Below are positions 49,979-57,907 of a DNA stretch of 60,534 nt, one piece after another. Positions within the stretch are counted from its first letter, which is position 1, and each line of letters starts with the position of its first letter. The notes beneath the pieces are model-generated. The model was not told the origin of the DNA. It saw nothing but the letters and a program-made list of their open reading frames with translations, and did not search any database. The position numbers and the translations under genes were made by a program. Origin of the DNA: Novosphingobium sp. UBA6272 (GTDB lineage: Bacteria > Pseudomonadota > Alphaproteobacteria > Sphingomonadales > Sphingomonadaceae); the NCBI RefSeq assembly GCF_002440635.1, contig NZ_DJUW01000027.1, positions 1 through 60,534 of the forward strand, written 5' to 3'.

Positions 49979-51205
49979 ATGGCAACTCAAGCGATCTCGG
50001 AAGAATACACCCTTGAATCCAACGATATCGATTGCCTGGCAATGGCCAGGAAGATCGCCCCGTTGGCGCGGCAACACGAAGCATTTGCCGAGGAGAACGG
50101 CCGGCTGCACGACGATGTTGTCAGCGCGTTCCAGGAAAGCGGGCTATATTCTATCAACACGCCTCCAGCCTATGGCGGGTCCTGCCCTTCCCCGCGAATT
50201 CAATGCGAGGCGATCATTGAACTGGCCAAGGCCGATGCTTCGGCCGGCTGGTGCTTCATGGTCTCGACCGGATTCAATTGGCAAGTCGGTCGCGATTTCG
50301 GAACCGAAGCCATGCGCGCGGCCTTCGCCGATCGCTCCAGGCACGTCGCGGGGAGCTTCATTCCAGCATTCTTCGCAAGAGCGGTCGATGGCGGATACAT
50401 CGTCTCCGGCGAAAGCTCGTTCAACAGCAACGTTTATCGTTCAGGCTACAAAGTCGCATTGGCCCTGGTCCCGGATCCGACCAATCCCGCTGACATCGCC
50501 AAAGGAGAAGTGCCAGCAATCCGCGCGATGCTAGTCCCGGAGGAAGACTGCCAGATTGTCGAAAACTGGGACGTAATCGGTCTACGCGGCACCGGCTCCA
50601 ACAATGTGAAGCTGACCGAGGTATTCGTCCCCGAAGCGTTCGCGATCGATATAATTGCACACGTCAACCGCAAGCCGGCCGAGTTCGACGAGCCGATTTA
50701 CCGCCTGCCCTATGTCCCCTGGACCGGCTTCCATACCGCAGCGGTTGTGATTGGTATTGCCGAGCGTGCGCTGGACTCCTTCGTTACCCACACGACCAGC
50801 AAGATCATGCTGACCAATAAGTTGCAAAGCCAGGCAACCATTCCGGCCACTCGGGCCGCGATCGCCGAAGCCGCAACTATGGTCCGAACTGCAAAAGCAC
50901 ACCTACTTTTTACCGCGGACGAGGCCTGGGAAATTTGTCTCGCGAACCGTGACTTCACGCTTGAGGAAGAAGCGCATCTGCAGATGGCTGCCTACCAGAC
51001 GACCGAGATGAGTGTAGCTGCAATTCAGAAGATCTTCGCGTCATGTGGCGCCGCAGCGATTTCCCGCAAGCTTCCCATCGAAAAGCTTCTGCGTGATGCA
51101 CTGACCGGTCAGCAACACATCTCGGTTTCAGCGGACCGCTCAAAATCTACCATAAGCCGGCGATTGCTGGGCTTGCCGCGCGAATCCAATCAGCCTTTCG
51201 ATTGA
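49979..51205 (+). CDS. acyl-CoA-dehydrogenase-fold flavin monooxygenase (HsaA/DszC-like)
   Basis: A 408-residue protein of the acyl-CoA dehydrogenase superfamily. It has DASAGWCFMVSTGFNW, the beta-domain GLRGTGSNNVKL and the C-terminal ALTGQQHISVSAD. These are features of two-component class D monooxygenases (HsaA, DszC, indole/pigment hydroxylases); the catalytic Glu of true dehydrogenases is not found. Thus it probably uses reduced flavin and oxygen to hydroxylate carbon or nitrogen, with a separate flavin reductase. ATG at 49979 follows GGCAGGAT. No obvious reductase is in the operon apart from the split-barrel pseudogene at 57904. Confidence 0.85.
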   Translation: MATQAISEEYTLESNDIDCLAMARKIAPLARQHEAFAEENGRLHDDVVSAFQESGLYSINTPPAYGGSCPSPRIQCEAIIELAKADASAGWCFMVSTGFNWQVGRDFGTEAMRAAFADRSRHVAGSFIPAFFARAVDGGYIVSGESSFNSNVYRSGYKVALALVPDPTNPADIAKGEVPAIRAMLVPEEDCQIVENWDVIGLRGTGSNNVKLTEVFVPEAFAIDIIAHVNRKPAEFDEPIYRLPYVPWTGFHTAAVVIGIAERALDSFVTHTTSKIMLTNKLQSQATIPATRAAIAEAATMVRTAKAHLLFTADEAWEICLANRDFTLEEEAHLQMAAYQTTEMSVAAIQKIFASCGAAAISRKLPIEKLLRDALTGQQHISVSADRSKSTISRRLLGLPRESNQPFD

Positions 51206-51213
51206 TCCTGCAA

Positions 51214-52755
51214 ATGGAAGCGCTTGACGTAATCGTGATCGGTGGGGGCATTGTGGGCCTCGCATCTGCGGCGCATTTGCGCCGAGATGGGTTGCGCTTT
51301 GCAGTGTTGGAGCGCGCCGGCGAGGTTGGAGGAACCTGGCGCGATCATGACTACCCAGGATGCGGCGCCGATACCGAAGCATCGACCTATGTCCCCTTGC
51401 TTGAACCGCTGTACTCAAAGAAACGCTTCGCGACCCGGGCGGAACTCTTTGAATACTGTAAATTATTTGCCAGAAAGCATGTGGGGTTGAAAAACATACG
51501 CCTCAACCACAGCGTTGTGGGCGCATCTTTTGAAACGAAGGATCACCTCTGGCACATCGCCACCAACAGGGGAGTCCTGCGCGCGCGATTTGTCATTTGG
51601 GCGAATTTTTCAGGCGCCGACGTGACAAAGGCGAAGCGCCCCGTTTTCGAAGGACAAGAGCAATTCCAGGGCACAATTGTCCACGCCAGTGAACTGCCGA
51701 ATGATCCGGGTTATTTTCGGAACAAGCGTGTTGCGATTGTCGGCTGCGGAGCCACGAGCGTGCAACTCGTCCCTTCGATCGCGGACGCCGCATCGCGGAT
51801 CACACTGATCAGCCGCACCACCCCCTATATCAAGAAGACGCGAATGACTCCGGGCCCAAAGTCCTTGCTGGGCTACCGCCTGCAGGGCGCAGTCCTGCGA
51901 TGCAAGAATGAGATCATTTCGATTTTCGACAGCCACCCGCATCTCGAAGCCCTGTATCGCTGGCCCTATCGATTTCGCGAATATGTGCTGAAGCGCGACG
52001 GAATGCCAGCTGCGGCAATCCCGCCTTTGACGCAGCCGGTTCAGTGTACCCGCCGCGGGTATGACTACCTTGGTTTTCGCAACAGTCTGAAGCGACCAGA
52101 TGTCGATTTCGTCTCGATTGCTGGCAGTTCCGGCATCGAACGTTACACCCCAGACAGCCTGATCGTTAACGGCAAGACGGTTCAGGCCGATATCGTCGTT
52201 CTGGCAACTGGCTATCACATGGCCGAAATAGCCTTCGACATCAGTGTTGACGGCGAAACCTTCAGCCTCGATCCACACAACATCCGCGGCCTCTACGGAG
52301 TGATTGACGGCCTGCCGAATTCCCTCCTGGCCATCTTCGGTTCGCCGCTTTGGATCATTCCGCCACGGCTTGCAGAATTCAATACCAAGACCTTCCTGAA
52401 GCTCGTGCGGCACATGCGGCGGAACGGGCTGACTTGTGCGCGGATCAATTCGGCCAAGGCCGCCAAGATGACTGCCATGGTCCAAAAGCTCAATCGCAAG
52501 CACATCGTCCTTCAACCCGATTGCCCCTCATACCGCTATCTCCTGTCAAACACCGGCCAAGAATCCGCAGGTCAGCTTCCATCCAAGACAGCTGCCAATC
52601 TGCCCTTCCTGCCCTTTCCAACCATCGTCATGGAATTGATCACCCGCCTGACTTTCTCGCCGCGGGATTTCGATTTCTCATCCCTTGGCCAAGCAAGTTC
52701 GGGCTCGCCAACTGCGCAAAAGCAGGTTGGCGACAAGGTGCTGCAGGATGCTTGA
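51214..52755 (+). CDS. flavin-containing / Baeyer-Villiger-type monooxygenase
   Basis: FAD/NADPH monooxygenase of 513 residues. N-terminal FAD motif GGGIVGLASAAHL, then GGTWRDHDYPGCGADTEAS as in type I Baeyer-Villiger enzymes, the fingerprint FQGTIVHASEL (F-x-G-x3-H-x3-L; the usual aromatic at the last position is Leu), the NADPH motif IVGCGATSVQLVPS and ATGYHMAE near the C-terminus. It could oxygenate a carbonyl (giving an ester) or a heteroatom. ATG at 51214 is used because it begins the first beta-strand. Its stop overlaps the next gene by 8 bases. Confidence 0.88.
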   Translation: MEALDVIVIGGGIVGLASAAHLRRDGLRFAVLERAGEVGGTWRDHDYPGCGADTEASTYVPLLEPLYSKKRFATRAELFEYCKLFARKHVGLKNIRLNHSVVGASFETKDHLWHIATNRGVLRARFVIWANFSGADVTKAKRPVFEGQEQFQGTIVHASELPNDPGYFRNKRVAIVGCGATSVQLVPSIADAASRITLISRTTPYIKKTRMTPGPKSLLGYRLQGAVLRCKNEIISIFDSHPHLEALYRWPYRFREYVLKRDGMPAAAIPPLTQPVQCTRRGYDYLGFRNSLKRPDVDFVSIAGSSGIERYTPDSLIVNGKTVQADIVVLATGYHMAEIAFDISVDGETFSLDPHNIRGLYGVIDGLPNSLLAIFGSPLWIIPPRLAEFNTKTFLKLVRHMRRNGLTCARINSAKAAKMTAMVQKLNRKHIVLQPDCPSYRYLLSNTGQESAGQLPSKTAANLPFLPFPTIVMELITRLTFSPRDFDFSSLGQASSGSPTAQKQVGDKVLQDA

Positions 52756-54355
52756 CGACCAGGTTTCGATCCCGTTCGTGAGCCACACCCCTCGGGTGCA
52801 AGAGCTCAAGCGTTGGCTGCAAGACTACTGCGGGGCACGAATTGACTTTGCACTCGCCGACGAGCGCAAGTGTCTGCCGCCGCACGTAGTGCTCGATTTC
52901 GGCAACAAAGGCCTCTTCGGACTATCGGTTTCACCGAGCGATGGCGGACTGGGGCTATCAAACCGTGAATTTGGCGAAGTCATCTCGCAGCTTGGTGCGA
53001 TCGATCCAACCCTTTGCCTGTTTGTCGGACTTTCAAATGTTCTGGGCATCAGGCCGCTTGAGCAGTTCGGCCAAGGGGCACTTCGCGATCGCTATTTGCA
53101 GGACCTGGCCGCCGGCCGCTTGCTGGGCGCATTTGCGCTGACCGAGCCTGCAGCAGGATCGGCGCCTCAAGCGATGTTGACCACCGCGCGGTGGAGCGAC
53201 GGCGACTATGTGATTGACGGAACCAAGCACTGGATCGGCAATGCTTCCTGGTGCGGAATTATCTACGTCTTCGCCCGCACCATTGACGAAAGCGGCGCCT
53301 TCGTTGGCATAACCTGCTTCGCAGTCGATCGCGGCACGCCGGGTCTCCGCATCGGGCCCGAAGCGAAGACCCTGGGTATGCGCGCGACGGCACAATCCCG
53401 GGTTGTCCTTGATGGCGTCCGGGTGTCGCCAGGCTGCATCCTGGGCGAATTGGGAGGCGGCCTGGAGGTTGCGCAGGACACGATGATGCGCGGCAGGTTG
53501 GTCATAGCCGCCGCGACGATCGGTGCGATCAAGCGCTGCGCTGTCCTGGCAGACAAGTACGCGAACCGAAGGCAGATCGCGACCGGCCTGCTTGCGCACA
53601 ACCCTGTAACCAAGCGCAAACTGGCCGATTTTACATTCCGCGCCGAGGCCGTGGAGCACCTGGTTTTCTCCGTCCTGGATGCAGTCGACCGCGAGCTTCC
53701 GGTGCCGCCTGCCATCCTGGCCGCCTGCAAGATTGCCGCGAGCGAGCTACTTGGCGAAGCCGCCGACGACTTGATTCAGCTTCTGGGTGGGCGCGGCTAT
53801 ATCGAACCGAATGTTGCCCCCAGGATCTGGCGGGATGCCCGGATTTTGCGGATCTTCGAAGGGCCGACCGAGACACTTCTGGCTCATCTGGGTTCAACCG
53901 CCGATCACTCACCTGTCGATCTCGTAGCCTTCGCCGCAGCCGCTTTCCCGGGCTCTGGTCAGGTCGAAAGAGCGTTAAGCGATTGCGCCGAACTGAAAGC
54001 GGTCATGGCCGGATCAAGCCAACCCGGTTCATCAATCGACCGGCGGCTGCTCATGCGGGACTATTCCGGCCGCTTGCTTACCTGGGCACTGCTTGATTGT
54101 GCCCAGCCGCCAGGCAGCCCGGCCAGAAAATGGATCCAGCGGCGCTACGCATGTGCGCTTGCCGAAATTAGCGCCGAAGCGGCTGATCCTCAACCGGCGG
54201 CTGCTGATCTGCGAGCCACGATTGCCGGTTATCGACAAGACATCGGCGATGCCGATCCCTTGGAAATCGGCGAGGACGGCTGCATCGATCCATTTCTTAG
54301 CGCCGCAGGCGCCGAATGCGAAAATAAGAAAAGAGGAGGCAGGGTCAATGGCTGA
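52748..54355 (+). CDS. acyl-CoA (or acyl-ACP) dehydrogenase
   Basis: A 535-residue FAD protein, longer than the common 380 because of an extra C-terminal helical domain (about 130 residues). Typical motifs: ALTEPAAGSAPQAM, GTKHWIGNAS, LLGGRGYIEPN, and the catalytic Glu371 in RIFEGPTETL. It should introduce a 2,3-double bond into an acyl thioester; since the operon has two carrier proteins the substrate could be ACP-bound. Start ATG at 52748 overlaps the monooxygenase stop, and its end overlaps the methyltransferase start, so the genes are translationally coupled. Confidence 0.9.
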   Translation: MLDDQVSIPFVSHTPRVQELKRWLQDYCGARIDFALADERKCLPPHVVLDFGNKGLFGLSVSPSDGGLGLSNREFGEVISQLGAIDPTLCLFVGLSNVLGIRPLEQFGQGALRDRYLQDLAAGRLLGAFALTEPAAGSAPQAMLTTARWSDGDYVIDGTKHWIGNASWCGIIYVFARTIDESGAFVGITCFAVDRGTPGLRIGPEAKTLGMRATAQSRVVLDGVRVSPGCILGELGGGLEVAQDTMMRGRLVIAAATIGAIKRCAVLADKYANRRQIATGLLAHNPVTKRKLADFTFRAEAVEHLVFSVLDAVDRELPVPPAILAACKIAASELLGEAADDLIQLLGGRGYIEPNVAPRIWRDARILRIFEGPTETLLAHLGSTADHSPVDLVAFAAAAFPGSGQVERALSDCAELKAVMAGSSQPGSSIDRRLLMRDYSGRLLTWALLDCAQPPGSPARKWIQRRYACALAEISAEAADPQPAAADLRATIAGYRQDIGDADPLEIGEDGCIDPFLSAAGAECENKKRGGRVNG

Positions 54356-55025
54356 AACCACAAAGATCGATCTGGATCTTAAGGTGAAAAGATCAGTGCA
54401 AGTCTATGATACTTCGTTCCTCAATGGTTACGATCTTTGGGTACACGGCTTTTGCAACAAATATGCCTGGAAGTGCCCGACCGAACGGCTCATTGATCAA
54501 TATCGCGATTTGACAAGCCAAAATCATTTAGAAGTAGGTGTAGGGACCGGATTTCTACTTGATAAGGCATCACTTGATCCAGCTGAGCGTCGAATTGGCA
54601 TCATGGATTTCAGTCGCAATTGCCTGGATTATTCATCACGACGCCTGAAGAGATATGATCCGGAATTGTATCACCACGACATACTAAAGCCATTTCCCGA
54701 AAACTACACCAGCAGATTCGATTCAATTGGCATAAACTATGTTCTCCATTGTGTTCCAGGAGAATTCAGCAGCAAAGGCAAATCATTCGGAAATCTGAAG
54801 TCACTACTCAGTCCCGGTGGCGTATTATTCGGAAGCACCTTACTTGGCGCTGGCATAAAGCGCACTGCAATCGCCCGGGCACTTATGTGGGGCTATTCGA
54901 AATTTGATATATTTTCCAACCACGCGGACAGCGAGCACGCGTTGCGCAGATCTCTTAGCCAACACTTCACGGACGTCCGGATCGAAACCGTCGGGTGCTG
55001 CGCCTTGTTCGAAGCCCGCCGATGA
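54348..55025 (+). CDS. SAM-dependent methyltransferase
   Basis: Class I methyltransferase of 225 residues. SAM motif I is HLEVGVGTGFLLDKA, followed by GIMDFSRNCLD and the motif IV-like GINYVLHCVPG, motif post-I IVLFG-like GGVLFGSTLL. ATG at 54348 has AGGAGG nine bases upstream and overlaps the dehydrogenase gene. The coding sequence is markedly AT-richer, with codons such as TTA and ATA, than flanking genes, indicating separate origin. The C-terminus has FEARR. Probably an O-, N- or carboxyl methylation of a pathway intermediate. Confidence 0.85.
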   Translation: MAETTKIDLDLKVKRSVQVYDTSFLNGYDLWVHGFCNKYAWKCPTERLIDQYRDLTSQNHLEVGVGTGFLLDKASLDPAERRIGIMDFSRNCLDYSSRRLKRYDPELYHHDILKPFPENYTSRFDSIGINYVLHCVPGEFSSKGKSFGNLKSLLSPGGVLFGSTLLGAGIKRTAIARALMWGYSKFDIFSNHADSEHALRRSLSQHFTDVRIETVGCCALFEARR

Positions 55026-55050
55026 ACGCGCAGAAATCGGAGTTGAACGA

Positions 55051-55740
55051 ATGACCGACACTATTGATCAATTGCGCGACGAGCTGACCGCAAGGATCCG
55101 CTCGCATCCCTTTCTGCGTTGCTGCCGCGATGGCACGGTAACCGCGCAAGCCATGCGCACTTTCCTTGAACAACAAGCGCTATACAGCCACCATTTCACT
55201 CGCTTCCTCTGCGCGCTGATGAGCCGCCTTCAAGGAAACGACCAGGTCTTGGCTCTGGCCGCCAATCTGTTTGAAGAACTTGGCCTGGATGGCGCGGAAA
55301 CGATCCCGCACAGTGAGATTTATCGCGATATGTTGCGGAGTTTTGGAATTGCGCAGCCCGCCGATGACATTGCCCGGCCGGAAACACGCGCTCTGATCGC
55401 TGAGATGTACGAACTATGCCGTGACGATGATTGCGCGAGCGGCCTTGGAGCCTTGTGCCTTGGTGCAGAAGCTCTCGTTCCGGCGGTCTACGGGGATATC
55501 CTGTTGGGTTTGAAAGCCCTTGGATATCGCGATGAGGACTGCGTCTTCTTCCAGATTCACGTCGATTGTGACGATGGACACGCCGAAACCATGGAACAGA
55601 TCATGATCGAGATAGTGACAAAAAGTCCGCACCGAATTCCGATCCTGACAACTGCCGGACGCAGGATTGTGGAGGCCCGATACAGCTTCTTTGATGGCAT
55701 CCTGACCCATGCAGGGCAGCAGCTTGCGAACGTCGGCTAG
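55051..55740 (+). CDS. haem-oxygenase-like di-iron oxidase (HDO, TenA/PqqC fold)
   Basis: A 229-residue helical-bundle enzyme. Six candidate iron ligands are in the HDO arrangement: Glu76 in NLFEELG, His87 in IPHSEIY, Glu140 in LGAEAL, and His170-x3-Asp174-x2-His177 in FQIHVDCDDGHAE. The last triad has the spacing I recall for CADD. Related enzymes include UndA (1-alkene from fatty acids), BesC, SznF and CADD, which all cut or oxidise with oxygen. Start ATG at 55051 follows CGGAG. Likely an oxidative C-C or C-N reaction on the pathway intermediate. Alternative: a non-metal TenA-like protein, which the ligand set argues against. Confidence 0.85.
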   Translation: MTDTIDQLRDELTARIRSHPFLRCCRDGTVTAQAMRTFLEQQALYSHHFTRFLCALMSRLQGNDQVLALAANLFEELGLDGAETIPHSEIYRDMLRSFGIAQPADDIARPETRALIAEMYELCRDDDCASGLGALCLGAEALVPAVYGDILLGLKALGYRDEDCVFFQIHVDCDDGHAETMEQIMIEIVTKSPHRIPILTTAGRRIVEARYSFFDGILTHAGQQLANVG

Positions 55741-55755
55741 AGCATCGAGGATCTC

Positions 55756-56586
55756 ATGCGAGAAACGGCAATTACTTCTATCGGACAAGTCGACAGTTTC
55801 CAGGCTGGGAAGGATGATTTGAAGGCAGGCGCGCAAGCAACCTTCAATGCTGCGTTCGAGCCTGCGCGCATGTCTGCCCGAGAGAGAGTGGCTGCGGCTT
55901 GCCGAATCCTGTTTCACTTTGGACACGATTCAGGGCTTGCCGGGCAGATAACAACCCGCGGCGAACGAGCGGGGACCTACTTGACCCAGCCTCTTGGAAG
56001 AGGCCTCGACGAAATCTCTCCGGCCAATGTCCTGCTAGTGGATGAACACCTTGCAGTGCTGGAAGGCGAAGGCGTCCCCAATCCGGCGAACAGATTTCAC
56101 AGCTGGGTCTACCGGGCGCGGGATGACGTCAACTGTATCGTGCACACCCATCCGATGCATGTGTGTGCGCTGTCGCTAACGGGACAGGAGTTGCAGGTGG
56201 CACAAATGGATGCCTGCATGCTGTATGATGAGATCGCCACGCTCGATCATTGGCCAGGCGTACCGGTCGGTAACGAAGAAGGTCGCACGATTGTCGATGC
56301 GCTCGGTTCCAAGCGCGTCCTCATCATGGCTCATCACGGACTGATCGTCGCCGCAGCCTCAGTCGAGCAAGCATGCGTGATGGCCGTCCAATGCGAGCGA
56401 GCCGCGCGGATGCAGCTGCTCGCCACCTCTGGAGGGGGCGAGATTCGTGCACTCGATCCGGCTTTGGCCCGGGAAGCACGTGACTGGACGCTTGATCCAA
56501 GGCGGATATCGGCAACCTTTGACTATTTTGAGCGAAGAAGCAGGTTCGTTGGAAATAATCAGCACGGATCTGAAAATTCGTATTGA
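55756..56586 (+). CDS. class II aldolase/adducin-domain protein
   Basis: A 276-residue protein whose central part is the class II aldolase fold: zinc-binding His-x-His in IVHTHPMHVC and the third His in IMAHHGLIVAA. A helical N-terminal 45 residues precede it. Members are fuculose-phosphate aldolases, dehydratases and decarboxylase-like enzymes; a proton donor Tyr typical of the aldolases is not obvious. ATG at 55756 follows GAGGATC. The context suggests a retro-aldol, decarboxylation or dehydration step. A 90-base AT-rich space follows before the second ACP. Confidence 0.85.
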   Translation: MRETAITSIGQVDSFQAGKDDLKAGAQATFNAAFEPARMSARERVAAACRILFHFGHDSGLAGQITTRGERAGTYLTQPLGRGLDEISPANVLLVDEHLAVLEGEGVPNPANRFHSWVYRARDDVNCIVHTHPMHVCALSLTGQELQVAQMDACMLYDEIATLDHWPGVPVGNEEGRTIVDALGSKRVLIMAHHGLIVAAASVEQACVMAVQCERAARMQLLATSGGGEIRALDPALAREARDWTLDPRRISATFDYFERRSRFVGNNQHGSENSY

Positions 56587-56676
56587 ATCGATAGTTTCCC
56601 AATGTCTTCAAAATATAAGATTAACATTTTCCATATCGCACACCATTTAGTCGCATAAAAAAGATTGGATTTATTT

Positions 56677-56946
56677 ATGCAATTTGATTCCGTTCAGTCT
56701 CTAGAGCAAACCTTGATCGAAATGCTCAGTCAGGAAACTGATCTTGATATTCACGATATCGACCCGAAGGCATCGTTCGCTGCACTGGGTCTCGATTCCG
56801 TTGAATCTGTCAGTCTGGCCTGCCGTCTAGACGACATGTTCAGCGATTTTACTGTTAAGCCCGAGATATTCTGGGAAGTACAAAGCATATCAGAATTGTC
56901 CGAGGAACTATTCAGAAAGAGCCGCTCGATAATTCAGGAAGCCTAG
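56677..56946 (+). CDS. acyl carrier protein 2
   Basis: Free-standing carrier protein of 89 residues with Ppant site Ser41 in ALGLDSVESVSL. It differs clearly from carrier 1 (DSLRYM). ATG at 56677 is preferred over TTG at 56665; the ribosome binding site is weak (only GGA), and the sequence before it is AT-rich. A second carrier in the same operon suggests two separately tethered intermediates or a hand-over step between loading and release modules. Confidence 0.92.
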   Translation: MQFDSVQSLEQTLIEMLSQETDLDIHDIDPKASFAALGLDSVESVSLACRLDDMFSDFTVKPEIFWEVQSISELSEELFRKSRSIIQEA

Positions 56947-57031
56947 TTGCTTTGATCAATCGCAATTCGAATCGACTAGTACTTCGGACAGCACGCCGGC
57001 TAGTGTCAATTGCAGCAATATGGGGATCGTA

Positions 57032-57907
57032 ATGTTCAGCCAAGAGCTCTCGCCCACAAAGATGGAGCGCCGCACCAGGGCCAATTTCGGAGACGAAGTG
57101 CATCTAACGGTCCGCAATCGTCGTTTCTCTCGTGAATCCACCCCCAGCCGGTGGTGGCTGAACGGAGACCCGTTCGGATCAATATTCTTTACCGTTCATT
57201 CCGCCTCATTCCCGCGCGGCGAAGCCGCCTTTATCGACGCAGTAAGGGAATTTAGCGACGACTTGCCGCCAAAACTTTCCGGTGAGGTCCGCTCGTTTAT
57301 GCGGCAGGAATCCAATCACAGCAGAGAGCACGCCATATTCAACAGGCTGGTTGAGAATTCCGGCTATGACCTTCGGAAGATTGATGAAATTATGGCCGAG
57401 GGAATCGCCAAGATTAAGGCCGAGCCGACGCTAGTCTGGCTCGGGACAACTATGGCGCTTGAACATTATACGGCAATTGCCGCGCATGAACTTCTAACGA
57501 ATCCAATTCACATGGAGGGCATGGCTCCACGATTCGCGTCGATCTGGCGCTGGCATGCCATCGAGGAAATAGAACACAAGGCCGTCGCGTTTGATGTTTG
57601 GCTGCATGTCACGCGCGATTGGAGCGCTTGGAAACGCTGGAGGTTTCGATCGCAAGTCATGATCGTCGCAACAATCAGGTTTGTCCTGATGATCTGGAAT
57701 AGCAGCAAGGAAATGCTGGATCAGGACGGTTTGTCGGGATGGAAGAACAAACTCCGGTTTCTGAATTACATGTTTGGCAAGCCGGGTCTCTATCGCCGCA
57801 TGATCATTCCCTGGTTGCTCTACTTCAAGCCAGGCTTTCACCCTTGGGACGTCAATGACCGGCACCTGATTGCAGAATACGAGGCTGCGGAAGCCAACAG
57901 CAAGTGA
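57032..57907 (+). CDS. predicted metal-dependent hydrolase of PF10118 type, probably ferritin-like
   Basis: A 291-residue protein with the PF10118 pattern: RSFMRQESNHSREHAIFN near residue 95, MALEHYTAIAAHEL near 140, and WRWHAIEEIEHKAVAFD near 175. The repeated E-x2-H helices look like a di-iron or di-metal four-helix bundle, so the word hydrolase in the family name may mislead. A hydrophobic stretch follows near residues 205-220. ATG at 57032 follows GGGGA (an ATG at 57020 has no site). It overlaps the next gene's GTG (GTGA). It is the second possible metal oxygenase in the run. Confidence 0.82.
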   Translation: MFSQELSPTKMERRTRANFGDEVHLTVRNRRFSRESTPSRWWLNGDPFGSIFFTVHSASFPRGEAAFIDAVREFSDDLPPKLSGEVRSFMRQESNHSREHAIFNRLVENSGYDLRKIDEIMAEGIAKIKAEPTLVWLGTTMALEHYTAIAAHELLTNPIHMEGMAPRFASIWRWHAIEEIEHKAVAFDVWLHVTRDWSAWKRWRFRSQVMIVATIRFVLMIWNSSKEMLDQDGLSGWKNKLRFLNYMFGKPGLYRRMIIPWLLYFKPGFHPWDVNDRHLIAEYEAAEANSK

